Source: Alishewanella jeotgali KCTC 22429 (GTDB lineage: Bacteria > Pseudomonadota > Gammaproteobacteria > Enterobacterales > Alteromonadaceae). From it: 64,000 nt of DNA. The stretch is from contig NZ_AHTH01000020.1 in NCBI RefSeq assembly GCF_000245735.1, forward strand, positions 1-64,000. Direction: 5' to 3'. A program made the translations under genes and the position numbers. The notes under the pieces were generated by a model. That model was not told the origin of the DNA, ran no database searches, and saw only the letters and a program-made list of their open reading frames with translations. Position 1 is the stretch's first letter. Each line of letters opens with the position of its first letter. Shown piece after piece: positions 45,801-53,082 of the stretch.

Positions 45801-46864
45801 TCATTGCCGTTGTAGCGCAAACCCAACTGCGCATCTAAGGCGCTGTTATCGCCAGAGGCATAGAGATCATCCAGCACCTTAGCCACTTGCACATAGCTGG
45901 CACTGATCAGCTCGTTATCGCTATTGTAGGCCGCCAGCGCCAGCTGATTCTTTGCCATAGATTTTGCTTGTTCAGTGGTAAAGTTTGCACTGAATACTGC
46001 AGCATTGGCCAGGTGTGGCACTAACTGAGCCAGGCTGTCATCAGCTGATACCGGCGTCAGCTCAATACTACTGCCACCTTCAATTTCATCACTATTGTTG
46101 ACGGTCAACTTGGCGTCAGTCGAATAGAATAGTTTCACTACCGGTGCTGTATCTGCTACCGGCGTATTCCAAACAAAGGTATTAGCCGTTAACCAATGCG
46201 CTGACGCGCCCTGAATACTGACCCCTAACGATACAATCGGAAATTCGTAAACGTTGGCATTACCTGAAAATACCCAGTTCATCCGGGCAAAATCAGGGTC
46301 ATCCTGTGACAGTGGCATCTGCATATCCGGACCAGGGTCTTTACCAGCATCATCGGTACCGATATGGATAATAAAGTTACCGCAAGCGCCTTCGGTACCG
46401 GCATAGCCGGGTTTCAGATTTAAGATCCAGTAGGCACCATAGTTCGGATCAACACCATTGTACTGTAAACCATTATCCCAGGACGGCGCTATTGAAGAGG
46501 GTAAATAGGCATCACAGGCTTCATTGTTCCAGGTATGTAAGCGGAAACCTTCATAGACCCCATCCTGCGGCCGTTTATAGAACAGCACCGCCTGATCAGG
46601 ACCTGCCATAACAACAGGCATCGGCGCATTGGGGTCCTTACCGACCTGACAGCCGTCATTTGTTTCGTTCGGGAACTGGCCTTTGGGGCAGGAAAACGGT
46701 GGCGGATCGATACAAGCCGAGTTTGTCGCATTTGGAATTTGCGGCAAGGTACAGGTTAACAGCGCACTGCCAGGGCTGGTTGAATCGCCTCCGCCACAAC
46801 CATAAAGCAGCGTTGCGGCCAGCGCAAGGCTACTTAGTTTTAGCATTTTGTATAAATTAAACAT
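42878..46864 (-). CDS. Lipoprotein pullulanase (GH13_13-type) with two C-terminal repeat modules
   Basis: A 1328-residue debranching enzyme. Lipoprotein signal ends LYGC (Cys23, then Gly-Gly). N-terminal Cys-rich segment; a pullulanase-associated domain (~85-180; VLFYKRPQDGVYEGFRLHTW); CBM48-like sandwich (~345-450; NDLSVAVWAPTARSVKLKVYN); GH13 barrel with Asp near 713 (DFRFDIMGHH), Glu near 742 (YFYGEGWNFG), Asp near 850 (SKHDNETL); C-terminal sandwich (~1000-1105); then two ~108-residue repeats. It cuts alpha-1,6 branches of pullulan, glycogen or amylopectin. It follows the first TonB receptor in one operon, separated by a hairpin. Much longer than enterobacterial enzymes of the type because of the repeats. 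Confidence 0.93.
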   Translation of the reverse strand: MFNLYKMLKLSSLALAATLLYGCGGGDSTSPGSALLTCTLPQIPNATNSACIDPPPFSCPKGQFPNETNDGCQVGKDPNAPMPVVMAGPDQAVLFYKRPQDGVYEGFRLHTWNNEACDAYLPSSIAPSWDNGLQYNGVDPNYGAYWILNLKPGYAGTEGACGNFIIHIGTDDAGKDPGPDMQMPLSQDDPDFARMNWVFSGNANVYEFPIVSLGVSIQGASAHWLTANTFVWNTPVADTAPVVKLFYSTDAKLTVNNSDEIEGGSSIELTPVSADDSLAQLVPHLANAAVFSANFTTEQAKSMAKNQLALAAYNSDNELISASYVQVAKVLDDLYASGDNSALDAQLGLRYNGNDLSVAVWAPTARSVKLKVYNASKALTATHNMTSDTATGVWRYSGTRSALDRQFYRFEVEVYHPLTRKVEIIEATDPYSVNVSTNGRYSQFVDLNDDDTKPEGWDSREVPVVANPTDIVIYEGHVRDFSIRDQSTPAAHRGKYLAFAEADSAPVRHLRKLAENGLTHFHVLPLNDQANINEDANRRVNLTDTIGRLCQLNAQAPVCGVENANATIESVLQSYLPYESKAQALVQSMRAIDGFNWGYDPHHFIAVEGSYASNPEGIARIKEVRTMNKALNELGLRVALDVVYNHTSSSGLFDNSVFDKIVPGYYHRYSETTGNIERSTCCENTATEHKMFDKFIKESLVILSRDFGFNDFRFDIMGHHPKEGILAAREAVRAVDPDVYFYGEGWNFGEVANNRLFTQAKQQDMAGTEVGTFNDRIREAVRSAALFSGVNNDGNLAQQDFVRISLAGTLKDFVFKNYRDITGPASSANWNSQAAGYAESPADIINYVSKHDNETLWDNLQAKLPESMALTERVRAQNVAIAIPLMSQGIPFLQLGGDFLRSKSMDRDSYDSGDWFNFVDFTYQTNNWAVGLPLAEKNEASWENIARLFLNRETKPASSDIRFAAAVFAEFLSIRSGSPLFRLRTADEITARLGFHNIGRNQQQGLIVMSLDDGIGVPDLDPLYDALVVVINGTAGELSHTVPTAAGFELHPIQQASVDQRVHSASFRQGSDEGTFTVPANTIAVFVKPQMGAQGPGLAADATLGAPDIPPYAATDVFIRGGFNGWGEADAFNYDGAGIYTASINIDQGSYEFKVASSDWSTVNMGAGAAGNQVVVGTPLVIQTSNDNLRIDIAKSSTYVFTLNANNAAAPTLTVSEYVPYGPTTIFLRGGMNGWGEANAFNYIGGNKYSVDINITARDYEFKVASSDWATVNLGAGAAGNTLTLGVPKVIEPSNDNLRMDFTETATYNFLLDATYTEEPELTVTKKD
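42885..43535 (-). repeat. Tandem duplicated module at pullulanase C-terminus
   Basis: Two adjacent copies (about 43210-43535 and 42885-43209) encode FIRGGFNGWGEADAFNYDG and FLRGGMNGWGEANAFNYIG, each followed by YEFKVASSDW, (N)MGAGAAGN or LGAGAAGN, and SNDNLR(I/M)D. Each is ~108 residues of beta-sandwich character with exposed Trp, as in starch-binding modules such as CBM20/48/69. The exact CBM family is not assigned. Confidence 0.85.
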
Positions 46865-46893
46865 GGTCTACTGACTCCAATTCTGTATTACCA

Positions 46894-46917
46894 GTAGCAA
46901 GCTAGCCAGCTTGCTAC
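46894..46917 (-). repeat. Intercistronic hairpin between TonB receptor and pullulanase
   Basis: A perfect 10-bp stem GTAGCAAGCT / AGCTTGCTAC with a four-base loop, directly after the receptor stop codon and 30 bases before the pullulanase ATG. No T-run follows on the minus strand. It probably protects the receptor mRNA 3' end or lowers pullulanase output, like the REP between E. coli malE and malF. Confidence 0.7.
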
Positions 46918-46918
46918 G

Positions 46919-49771
46919 TTAAAATGAGTACACTGCACCTAAGAAGTACTGCCGACCGAAAAATTGCAAAGTACCGGTCATCGCCTGCTGGCCAAAATAG
47001 CTCTTGGTTGGCTCGTCCGTCAGGTTATTCACCTGGAACAGCATTTTCAGGTTGTCGTTAAACTGGTAGCCAAACTGAAAATCGACCACCAGCTCACTGT
47101 CAAAGTTGGTAATTTGTTCATTGATGCCAACCTGACTCGACACGAATGGCGAGCGGTAACGCGCATTAATCCGGGTATCAATGCCTTGGTATTCCCAGAA
47201 CAGAGTGGCATTAACGACATTCTTCGACAAACCTTCAAAGCTGCTTTCAATCGGCTCGCCACCCAGGCTGTTAATCAGTGAAACTTCACTTTCGGTATAG
47301 GAATAACTGAGCTGTGCTCCTAAACCAGAAAACGCACCAGGTAGCGATTTGAATACCTGAGTCCATGCAATCTCCGCCCCCCGGATATAACCTCCGGCGC
47401 TATTGTTTACTGCAGTAAATAGAGAACCATTACGGGTCGCTACTGGCACACCTGATTCAGGGTCCGGAATAATAAAATCCGGCACCGGAAAGCCGGCAGC
47501 CTTAAAATCAAAATTTGGCAGCACATCATCCTGAATAAAGGACTTAATATCTTTATAAAAGAGTGCGGCTGCCAAAGCACCACTGCCAAAATAATATTCC
47601 AGTGACAGGTCGTATTGGTTGGCTTCAAACGGCCGTAGGAAAGGACTATTGGAGCTATTCCCGGTAATTTCCCCGGTATCGCTGATATTAAAAGAGGTTA
47701 CCGACGCCAGCCGATTAATTGGTGGCCGCGAGATCACCTTCGCACTGGCAAAACGCAGTTGCCATTCATCAGTTAGTGCCAGATTCAGGTTTAAACTAGG
47801 CAGGTGTTTAGTATATTTGTCGCCGACAATACTGGCTGCATAGCGTGTATTGATAAGTCCAGCCTGATCAGGGATATTTTGGGCGCCACGCAGCGGATCA
47901 CCACCTACATCTGAGAGGTTTGTCGCACTTTGATCAGTGGTCACCCGCCGCACCCCGATATTACCAGATAATGGCAAGCCGAATAATTCAGTGTCCAGAT
48001 TCGCCATCAGATAGCTGGCAAGTACATCCTCATAAACCCTCCCACTTTCTAATACTGACCAGGCTGTATTGGCGGTAGAGTTAGGATCACGGTTGATCAC
48101 ATCCGGATTACCTGCGCCCCAGGTTTGCACTGGCTGAGGTATCCCTTGCGGAAACCAGGCTGCCAGGGCCTTATCCAAATCAATGGCAAGATAACTTGGA
48201 TAGCTGGAAAATTTCCCCTTAAAGTCGACCTTTTTCACCATATCCTGCGTCAGGCGCAGTGGTGGCTGGCCGGTTAAGAACATGCCGTCACTGCCGTATT
48301 CAAATACCGAGCGGTCATTTGAGTAGCGCCGCGCTGAATAGCGCGCCCCGACTTCAATCGAACGAATTATCGGTAATTCCAGGTCAAAACTTAAATCCAG
48401 CTTGGCGGCGTTCACTTCGTCGGTATTTAAATAAGGGTAAATGCCATATTTGCTTACCATTAGCCGATTAATATCGCTAAAAGCAGCCGCCTGACTTAAA
48501 CCGATAGCCGGTAAATTCAACCCATTTAACTGATAGTTAATTGCAACATTCGGATCCAGTACCGGGTTCGCAACCGTAGCGTCTTGAGCGACTAACGACC
48601 AGAGCAAGCCATTACGGAAGTCACTGCTTGCCCGCGAGTGTGAAACATCAAACACCAAATTAACCCGGTCATTGATATCCCAGTCGGCTTTCAGACCGTA
48701 ACTATGGACTTCATCTGAGTCACGGTTATCATCGTTCACCACTTCAACCCGGGTAAAACCATTGCGGGTGCGGCTGATATTACCGCCAATCAACGAGGAG
48801 CCGTTATAAATTGGGTTGCTGATATTCGCCGTAGCACCTTCAAATTTTACCCGGAAGCCACGGGCAAAAGCTTCTTTATCAAACTTCGAAATAAATACAT
48901 CACCGGTTAAGCTGAACGCGTCATGTGGCTGCCACTGTAAAGAGCCAAGATAGCCATTGCGGGTCTCTTCACCGCCCAGGTGCTGAATTTCAAAACCTTC
49001 GCTGATATATTCCGGTCTGTTGTCCTGATTTAGGTCCCGACTCACGTTATAAGCCAAACCAATAAATTGGGTTGCTACGCTCGGTTGATAAAGACGGGCA
49101 TATCCCAATGCCAGCCCCAGCGTATCGTCCAGAAATTTGCCTTGATAAGACAAACTAAAACGGTGCCCATGCTCTTTACCATCCGGCACTTCGTTGGCAC
49201 GGTCATTCATCATACCCCGTAAATTTGCGGTAAAGGTGTGTTCTTGTTGGTTGCTGAGAACTCGCGCAGTCTGTAGTTCAACAGTACCGGCGACGCCCCC
49301 CTCAATTAACGAGGCTTTCGGCGACTTGTATACCGCAGCCGAGGAAATCAGCTCAGATGGATACTGATCAAATTCAATATTACGTTTACCGCTGGTCGAA
49401 ACCTGTTCCCGCCCATTCAGTGTCGAGAACACAAAACCGCCGGACATACCGCGAATATTAATTTCTGCCGCCTGACCGCCAGTGCGTACCGCTGAAATCC
49501 CTGGTAAGCGGGTCAAGGCATCTGCAATGGATACATCGGGCAAAGCTCCGAGGTCATCTGCGGAGATGGTTTCTGAGACCACATCACTAAATCTTTTGCT
49601 ATCGAGCGATCGAAATAAACTCTGTGCGAAACCACGCACCTGTATTACTTCGACCTGTTCTTCGGTAGTTTGCTCTACTGGCGCTGGCGCCGCTTGTTGC
49701 GCCTGAGCCAAAGAACCAATGCCCGCCGTCAGCATAGCCACCGACAGCAGGCTTAGTCTGTACCTTGCCAT
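46919..49771 (-). CDS. TonB-dependent receptor for maltodextrin (TonB-Xanth-Caul type)
   Basis: A 950-residue outer-membrane transporter. Signal peptide ends SLAQAQ; after a Gln/Glu-rich stretch the probable TonB box region is VEVIQVRGFAQSL. Plug domain ~45-150 (ALPDVSIADALTRLPGISAVR, IRGMSGGFVFSTLNGREQVS), then a 22-strand barrel ending in YFLGAVYSF with terminal Phe. It takes up ligands using TonB-ExbBD energy. Maltodextrin is inferred from the pullulanase operon and the upstream operator. ATG 49771 has an AAGAAGG site; the operator at 49881 is 110 bp upstream. Confidence 0.92.
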   Translation of the reverse strand: MARYRLSLLSVAMLTAGIGSLAQAQQAAPAPVEQTTEEQVEVIQVRGFAQSLFRSLDSKRFSDVVSETISADDLGALPDVSIADALTRLPGISAVRTGGQAAEINIRGMSGGFVFSTLNGREQVSTSGKRNIEFDQYPSELISSAAVYKSPKASLIEGGVAGTVELQTARVLSNQQEHTFTANLRGMMNDRANEVPDGKEHGHRFSLSYQGKFLDDTLGLALGYARLYQPSVATQFIGLAYNVSRDLNQDNRPEYISEGFEIQHLGGEETRNGYLGSLQWQPHDAFSLTGDVFISKFDKEAFARGFRVKFEGATANISNPIYNGSSLIGGNISRTRNGFTRVEVVNDDNRDSDEVHSYGLKADWDINDRVNLVFDVSHSRASSDFRNGLLWSLVAQDATVANPVLDPNVAINYQLNGLNLPAIGLSQAAAFSDINRLMVSKYGIYPYLNTDEVNAAKLDLSFDLELPIIRSIEVGARYSARRYSNDRSVFEYGSDGMFLTGQPPLRLTQDMVKKVDFKGKFSSYPSYLAIDLDKALAAWFPQGIPQPVQTWGAGNPDVINRDPNSTANTAWSVLESGRVYEDVLASYLMANLDTELFGLPLSGNIGVRRVTTDQSATNLSDVGGDPLRGAQNIPDQAGLINTRYAASIVGDKYTKHLPSLNLNLALTDEWQLRFASAKVISRPPINRLASVTSFNISDTGEITGNSSNSPFLRPFEANQYDLSLEYYFGSGALAAALFYKDIKSFIQDDVLPNFDFKAAGFPVPDFIIPDPESGVPVATRNGSLFTAVNNSAGGYIRGAEIAWTQVFKSLPGAFSGLGAQLSYSYTESEVSLINSLGGEPIESSFEGLSKNVVNATLFWEYQGIDTRINARYRSPFVSSQVGINEQITNFDSELVVDFQFGYQFNDNLKMLFQVNNLTDEPTKSYFGQQAMTGTLQFFGRQYFLGAVYSF

Positions 49772-49880
49772 ACCTTCTTCCCCGTCTTTGTTGTTATAGA
49801 ACAGTTAGCGCTACCGGAACCGGACGCTGCTGCTATTTTTGTTCTGTTTAGTTATTGACCGGTTTACAGAATTGCGCAAT

Positions 49881-49896
49881 ATGAATACGTATTCAT
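49881..49896. promoter_or_regulatory. LacI-type operator, ATGAATACGTATTCAT
   Basis: A perfect 16-bp palindrome 109 bp upstream of the TonB receptor ATG (minus strand) and 149 bp upstream of the unknown plus-strand gene. The core is identical to the sites at 21474 and 55910. Confidence 0.75.
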
Positions 49897-50045
49897 AATG
49901 ATGTTAAGCATCCAAGGGTCTGCCCTAGTCCAGCCATGGTCATGCCGACAGCATCCGGCATAAAAAAATGACAGCGGTATCCCTTTGCCCTAGCAGGCGG
50001 CAGTGGTATCTTGAGCGCCAAGAATTTATGCGACGGAGCTAAAGG

Positions 50046-51467
50046 TTGAAGCAAGCCTTACCAAAAAAATCTGTGTTTGTGCGAAATCTGGAACAGCTAC
50101 TAGCTTTTTTATACAGTTCGCAACAATCTTGTTTTTATGCACAAGCGGTAGACTTTTTTCAGGAGCGGCAAAGCAGACAACAACAGCTGGCTCTCGCCGA
50201 AAAAAGCTGGCAACAGGCGCAGCAGGCCAATGCTAAACCCGAACAATTACAACACAGCCGCAAGATTTTTATGGACCTGCAATATGCCGATGAAAAGCAG
50301 CGCCTCGCACGTTGGCAGAGTCTACGTCAGGTAGCGGAAGCATTACTGCAGCTTTGCGAAGGAAGCTCTGCGGCAGAAAGCCAGATGCTCAGCGCCCGTC
50401 TTTTGGGTGGGTTACTTATTACTTCTGGCAGCAATATACGCAAGGCTTTGTTACTGGAATATGCCTATAAACCGCTTTACCGGGCACTCCTAACCTTACG
50501 ATTACTCGAGCACTTACTGGAACAACAGATCTTAAAAGATCCTAACTGGCTGCTGTGGTTTAGTCAGCGAGATACCTCTGCTCCTGAGTCTTGTCCATAC
50601 CGCCAGAAATTACAGCTGCCGTTGATCATGGCCACCGTCATACAGCACTTCGGCCAACTCGACCCTGATGCGCAACGTTTGCTGAAACAAGACCAGACGA
50701 TATCCAACTCTGATAAAGCTTTGAGTGCTGCAGAGCGCGAGGTTTATCTGGCATTGACCCTTCAGGGGAGTGTCCAATTGCTGCAACAGGGCCTAGGTAT
50801 GCAGCCCTTTACCCGAGGCACTAAGGAACAACGCGAGCAGCATCTACAGACTGAACAGTTCCTGCAGCAGCAAATACACAAACTTGTCACAGCCAAACCT
50901 AATACACCTTTAGGAGGCTTGTTAAAGGTGCCTCAAGCCTATACCTCAATAGTGATGCCTGGGCGCAGCAGATACAATTATGACAGCTTACCAAGAGCCG
51001 CTTTATTGATGCGGGAAGCTGCCCATCGCGGCGACTATCATAGCTTGCTGGTTGATATCCTATTTCGGATTGTCGGCTTGTTTCCGCAAGGCTATGGTGT
51101 GGTTTTCACCCCTATGGGTGATGATGGCAAACCCTTATTAAAATATGAGTTTGCTATCGTAAACAGTTTATATCCTGAAAAACCCGAGCAACCGGGATGC
51201 AGGGTGGTCAGCCGCAACCAGCAGTATCGTAATACTGGCTATAATATTAGTTTAAGTCCCGAGCTTAACCTGTACTTTAAGCCCGCCCGCGATCATTTAA
51301 AAACCCTACCCGAGCAGCGCCTGAAAGAGCTTTTAAATATGTTATACCAGGACGGGGAAGAAAAGTATTTGAGCAAGCTAGTACCTAAATGTTGGCAGCC
51401 CGATAATTTCTTTAGCGTTCCGGAGCATCAGAATTTGTGGCATAACGCCGAACAAAGGCAGAATTAG
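50046..51467 (+). CDS. Unknown protein divergent from maltodextrin receptor, TTG start
   Basis: A 473-residue soluble protein I do not recognise. The start is TTG 50046: GGAG lies seven bases before it, and the only upstream ATG (50028) runs into an in-frame TAA. The N-terminal ~270 residues are Gln/Leu-rich helices (QQQLALAEKSWQQAQQ). The C-terminal part (LPRAALLMREAAHRGDYHS, then LFRIVGLFPQGYGVVFTP) faintly recalls the tail of HD-GYP phosphohydrolases, but the HD..GYP residues themselves are not seen, so an inactive relative is at most a guess. It is divergent from the TonB receptor with a LacI-type operator between, and shares a terminator with the halogenase. Confidence 0.75.
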   Translation: MKQALPKKSVFVRNLEQLLAFLYSSQQSCFYAQAVDFFQERQSRQQQLALAEKSWQQAQQANAKPEQLQHSRKIFMDLQYADEKQRLARWQSLRQVAEALLQLCEGSSAAESQMLSARLLGGLLITSGSNIRKALLLEYAYKPLYRALLTLRLLEHLLEQQILKDPNWLLWFSQRDTSAPESCPYRQKLQLPLIMATVIQHFGQLDPDAQRLLKQDQTISNSDKALSAAEREVYLALTLQGSVQLLQQGLGMQPFTRGTKEQREQHLQTEQFLQQQIHKLVTAKPNTPLGGLLKVPQAYTSIVMPGRSRYNYDSLPRAALLMREAAHRGDYHSLLVDILFRIVGLFPQGYGVVFTPMGDDGKPLLKYEFAIVNSLYPEKPEQPGCRVVSRNQQYRNTGYNISLSPELNLYFKPARDHLKTLPEQRLKELLNMLYQDGEEKYLSKLVPKCWQPDNFFSVPEHQNLWHNAEQRQN

Positions 51468-51468
51468 A

Positions 51469-51505
51469 GCCCCTTTAAGCAGTGTGACACCGACTTAAAA
51501 GGGGC
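51469..51505. terminator. Convergent terminator
   Basis: GCCCCTTTAAG pairs with CTTAAAAGGGGC across a 14-base loop, between the stops of the unknown plus-strand gene and the minus-strand halogenase. A short T/A flank lies on both sides. It probably serves both genes. Confidence 0.7.
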
Positions 51506-51511
51506 GCTACT

Positions 51512-53011
51512 TTAACCCAGTTGTTGTAGCAAATTCTGATGGGTTGGCATCGCAGTAACCGTTTTCGTGATCACTTGCCGTAAATCAGTAAAGAAACCCT
51601 GTAATTGTTCGTAGCTCAGACTATTAGCCAGCGGGTGGTAGCTAACAGGCAATAAATTTTGCCCCAACATCACCTGCTGCCAAGCGACTTCGGTAAATAA
51701 CTCATCCTGCTGTCGAAATACCTGACCACTCTGCTGGAACAACTCTAACCGCTGCGCCAACCCCGCGGGCAAAGTCATTTCGCGACAGTATTGCCAAAGC
51801 GGGTGGTCGGTACGCTGATTTAAGTGGTAATGCAGAATAATAAAATCGCGGATAGCTTCAAACTCGTGCTGTGACTGGCGATTAAACTCTGCACTGAGCG
51901 CCGCCATATCTCTGGTTGCAGGAAAACACTGCACCAGTCGCACTACGGCACTCTGAATCAGATGAATACTGGTTGATTCCAACGGCTCCAGAAAACCACT
52001 GGACAGGCCAATCGCCACACAGTTACGCCGCCATTGCTGTTTGCGCCGGCCAGTCACAAAACTGATCTTGCGGGGTTCGGCCAGGGCAGGTGCATCGAGG
52101 TTGCCGAGCAGGATCTGCTTGGCTTGTTCATCTGCTAAAAAGCGGCTGCTATAGACTAGGCCATTACCGGTGCGGTGTTGCAGTGGGATCCGCCATTGCC
52201 AACCACCGCCATGCGCAATAGAGCGGGTGTATGGTACTATCGGATAGCGCGCTTCCGAGGGCACCGCCAACGCACTGTCGCAGGGTAGCCAGTGTTGCCA
52301 GTTGTCATAACCGGCAGCCAGTGTTTGCTCAATCAGCAAAGCTCTTAAGCCAGAACAATCGATAAACAAATCTGCCGCTAAGACCCGACCGTCTGTCAGC
52401 ACCACTGTAGCAATGTCGCCAGACGGTTGTTGCTCAACGTGAGCAATTAAACCCTCAACCCGTGTTACGCCACGTTGCTCACTGTAGCGGCGTAAAAAGG
52501 CCGCATAAAGCCCGGCATCGAAATGATAAGCATATTGCAACCCAGGTAGCGGCGAACCAGGCAACTGCGACTGCGGGCTAAACTTACCGGCTTTCGCCGC
52601 CTGATAATTCAGGGAATAATCCCAAAAGCTACTCTGTTCGCCCTTGGCTCGCGCCGCCAACCAGAAATGATGGAAGGACGCCATGCCCAACTGGCGACCA
52701 ACCGGACCAAAGGCATGCATATAACTCTCACCTAAACCGCCCCAGTTCTCAAACTGAATGCCCAGCTTAATACTGCCTTTGGTTTCGCGTAGGAACTCGG
52801 CCTCATTAATGCCTAAGGCAGCATTAAAATGCTGAATTGCCGGGATAGTCGCTTCGCCGACGCCGACAGTGCCTATGGCATCAGACTCCACCAGCCGCAA
52901 TTCAATTTGTTCACCCAGGATCCGTGCCAGCATCGCCGCCGTCATCCAGCCTGCAGTACCGCCACCGACAATCAATACCCGGCGCACGGCGTTTAAATGT
53001 GTATTATTCAC
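51512..53011 (-). CDS. Tryptophan halogenase family flavoprotein
   Basis: A 499-residue FAD enzyme. The GTG at 53011 is used because GGAGG lies four bases upstream; an in-frame TTG at 53026 would place that site inside the gene. FAD motif GGGTAGWMTA (16-25), GVGEAT near 50, lysine K82 in IKLGIQFENW equivalent to the catalytic Lys of PrnA/RebH, WxWxIP motif WQWRIP near 269, and GFLEPLESTSIHLIQ. These features support a real flavin halogenase fold, though many relatives beside TonB receptors have no proven substrate. It follows the second TonB receptor gene after a terminator-like hairpin. Confidence 0.9.
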   Translation of the reverse strand: MNNTHLNAVRRVLIVGGGTAGWMTAAMLARILGEQIELRLVESDAIGTVGVGEATIPAIQHFNAALGINEAEFLRETKGSIKLGIQFENWGGLGESYMHAFGPVGRQLGMASFHHFWLAARAKGEQSSFWDYSLNYQAAKAGKFSPQSQLPGSPLPGLQYAYHFDAGLYAAFLRRYSEQRGVTRVEGLIAHVEQQPSGDIATVVLTDGRVLAADLFIDCSGLRALLIEQTLAAGYDNWQHWLPCDSALAVPSEARYPIVPYTRSIAHGGGWQWRIPLQHRTGNGLVYSSRFLADEQAKQILLGNLDAPALAEPRKISFVTGRRKQQWRRNCVAIGLSSGFLEPLESTSIHLIQSAVVRLVQCFPATRDMAALSAEFNRQSQHEFEAIRDFIILHYHLNQRTDHPLWQYCREMTLPAGLAQRLELFQQSGQVFRQQDELFTEVAWQQVMLGQNLLPVSYHPLANSLSYEQLQGFFTDLRQVITKTVTAMPTHQNLLQQLG

Positions 53012-53028
53012 CTTTCCTCCAAACAAAA

Positions 53029-53063
53029 AGGCCCCTGTCTATCGGCGATAGTAACAGGGGCCT
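53029..53063 (-). terminator. Terminator/attenuator between second TonB receptor and halogenase
   Basis: Stem AGGCCCCTGT / ACAGGGGCCT with further inner pairing (CTATCG/CGATAG), followed on the minus strand by TTTTTGTTT and immediately by the halogenase ribosome site GGAGG. It should end most receptor transcripts, so halogenase expression would be by readthrough. Confidence 0.85.
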
Positions 53064-53082
53064 CTACTTACGTCAGGTGTAA

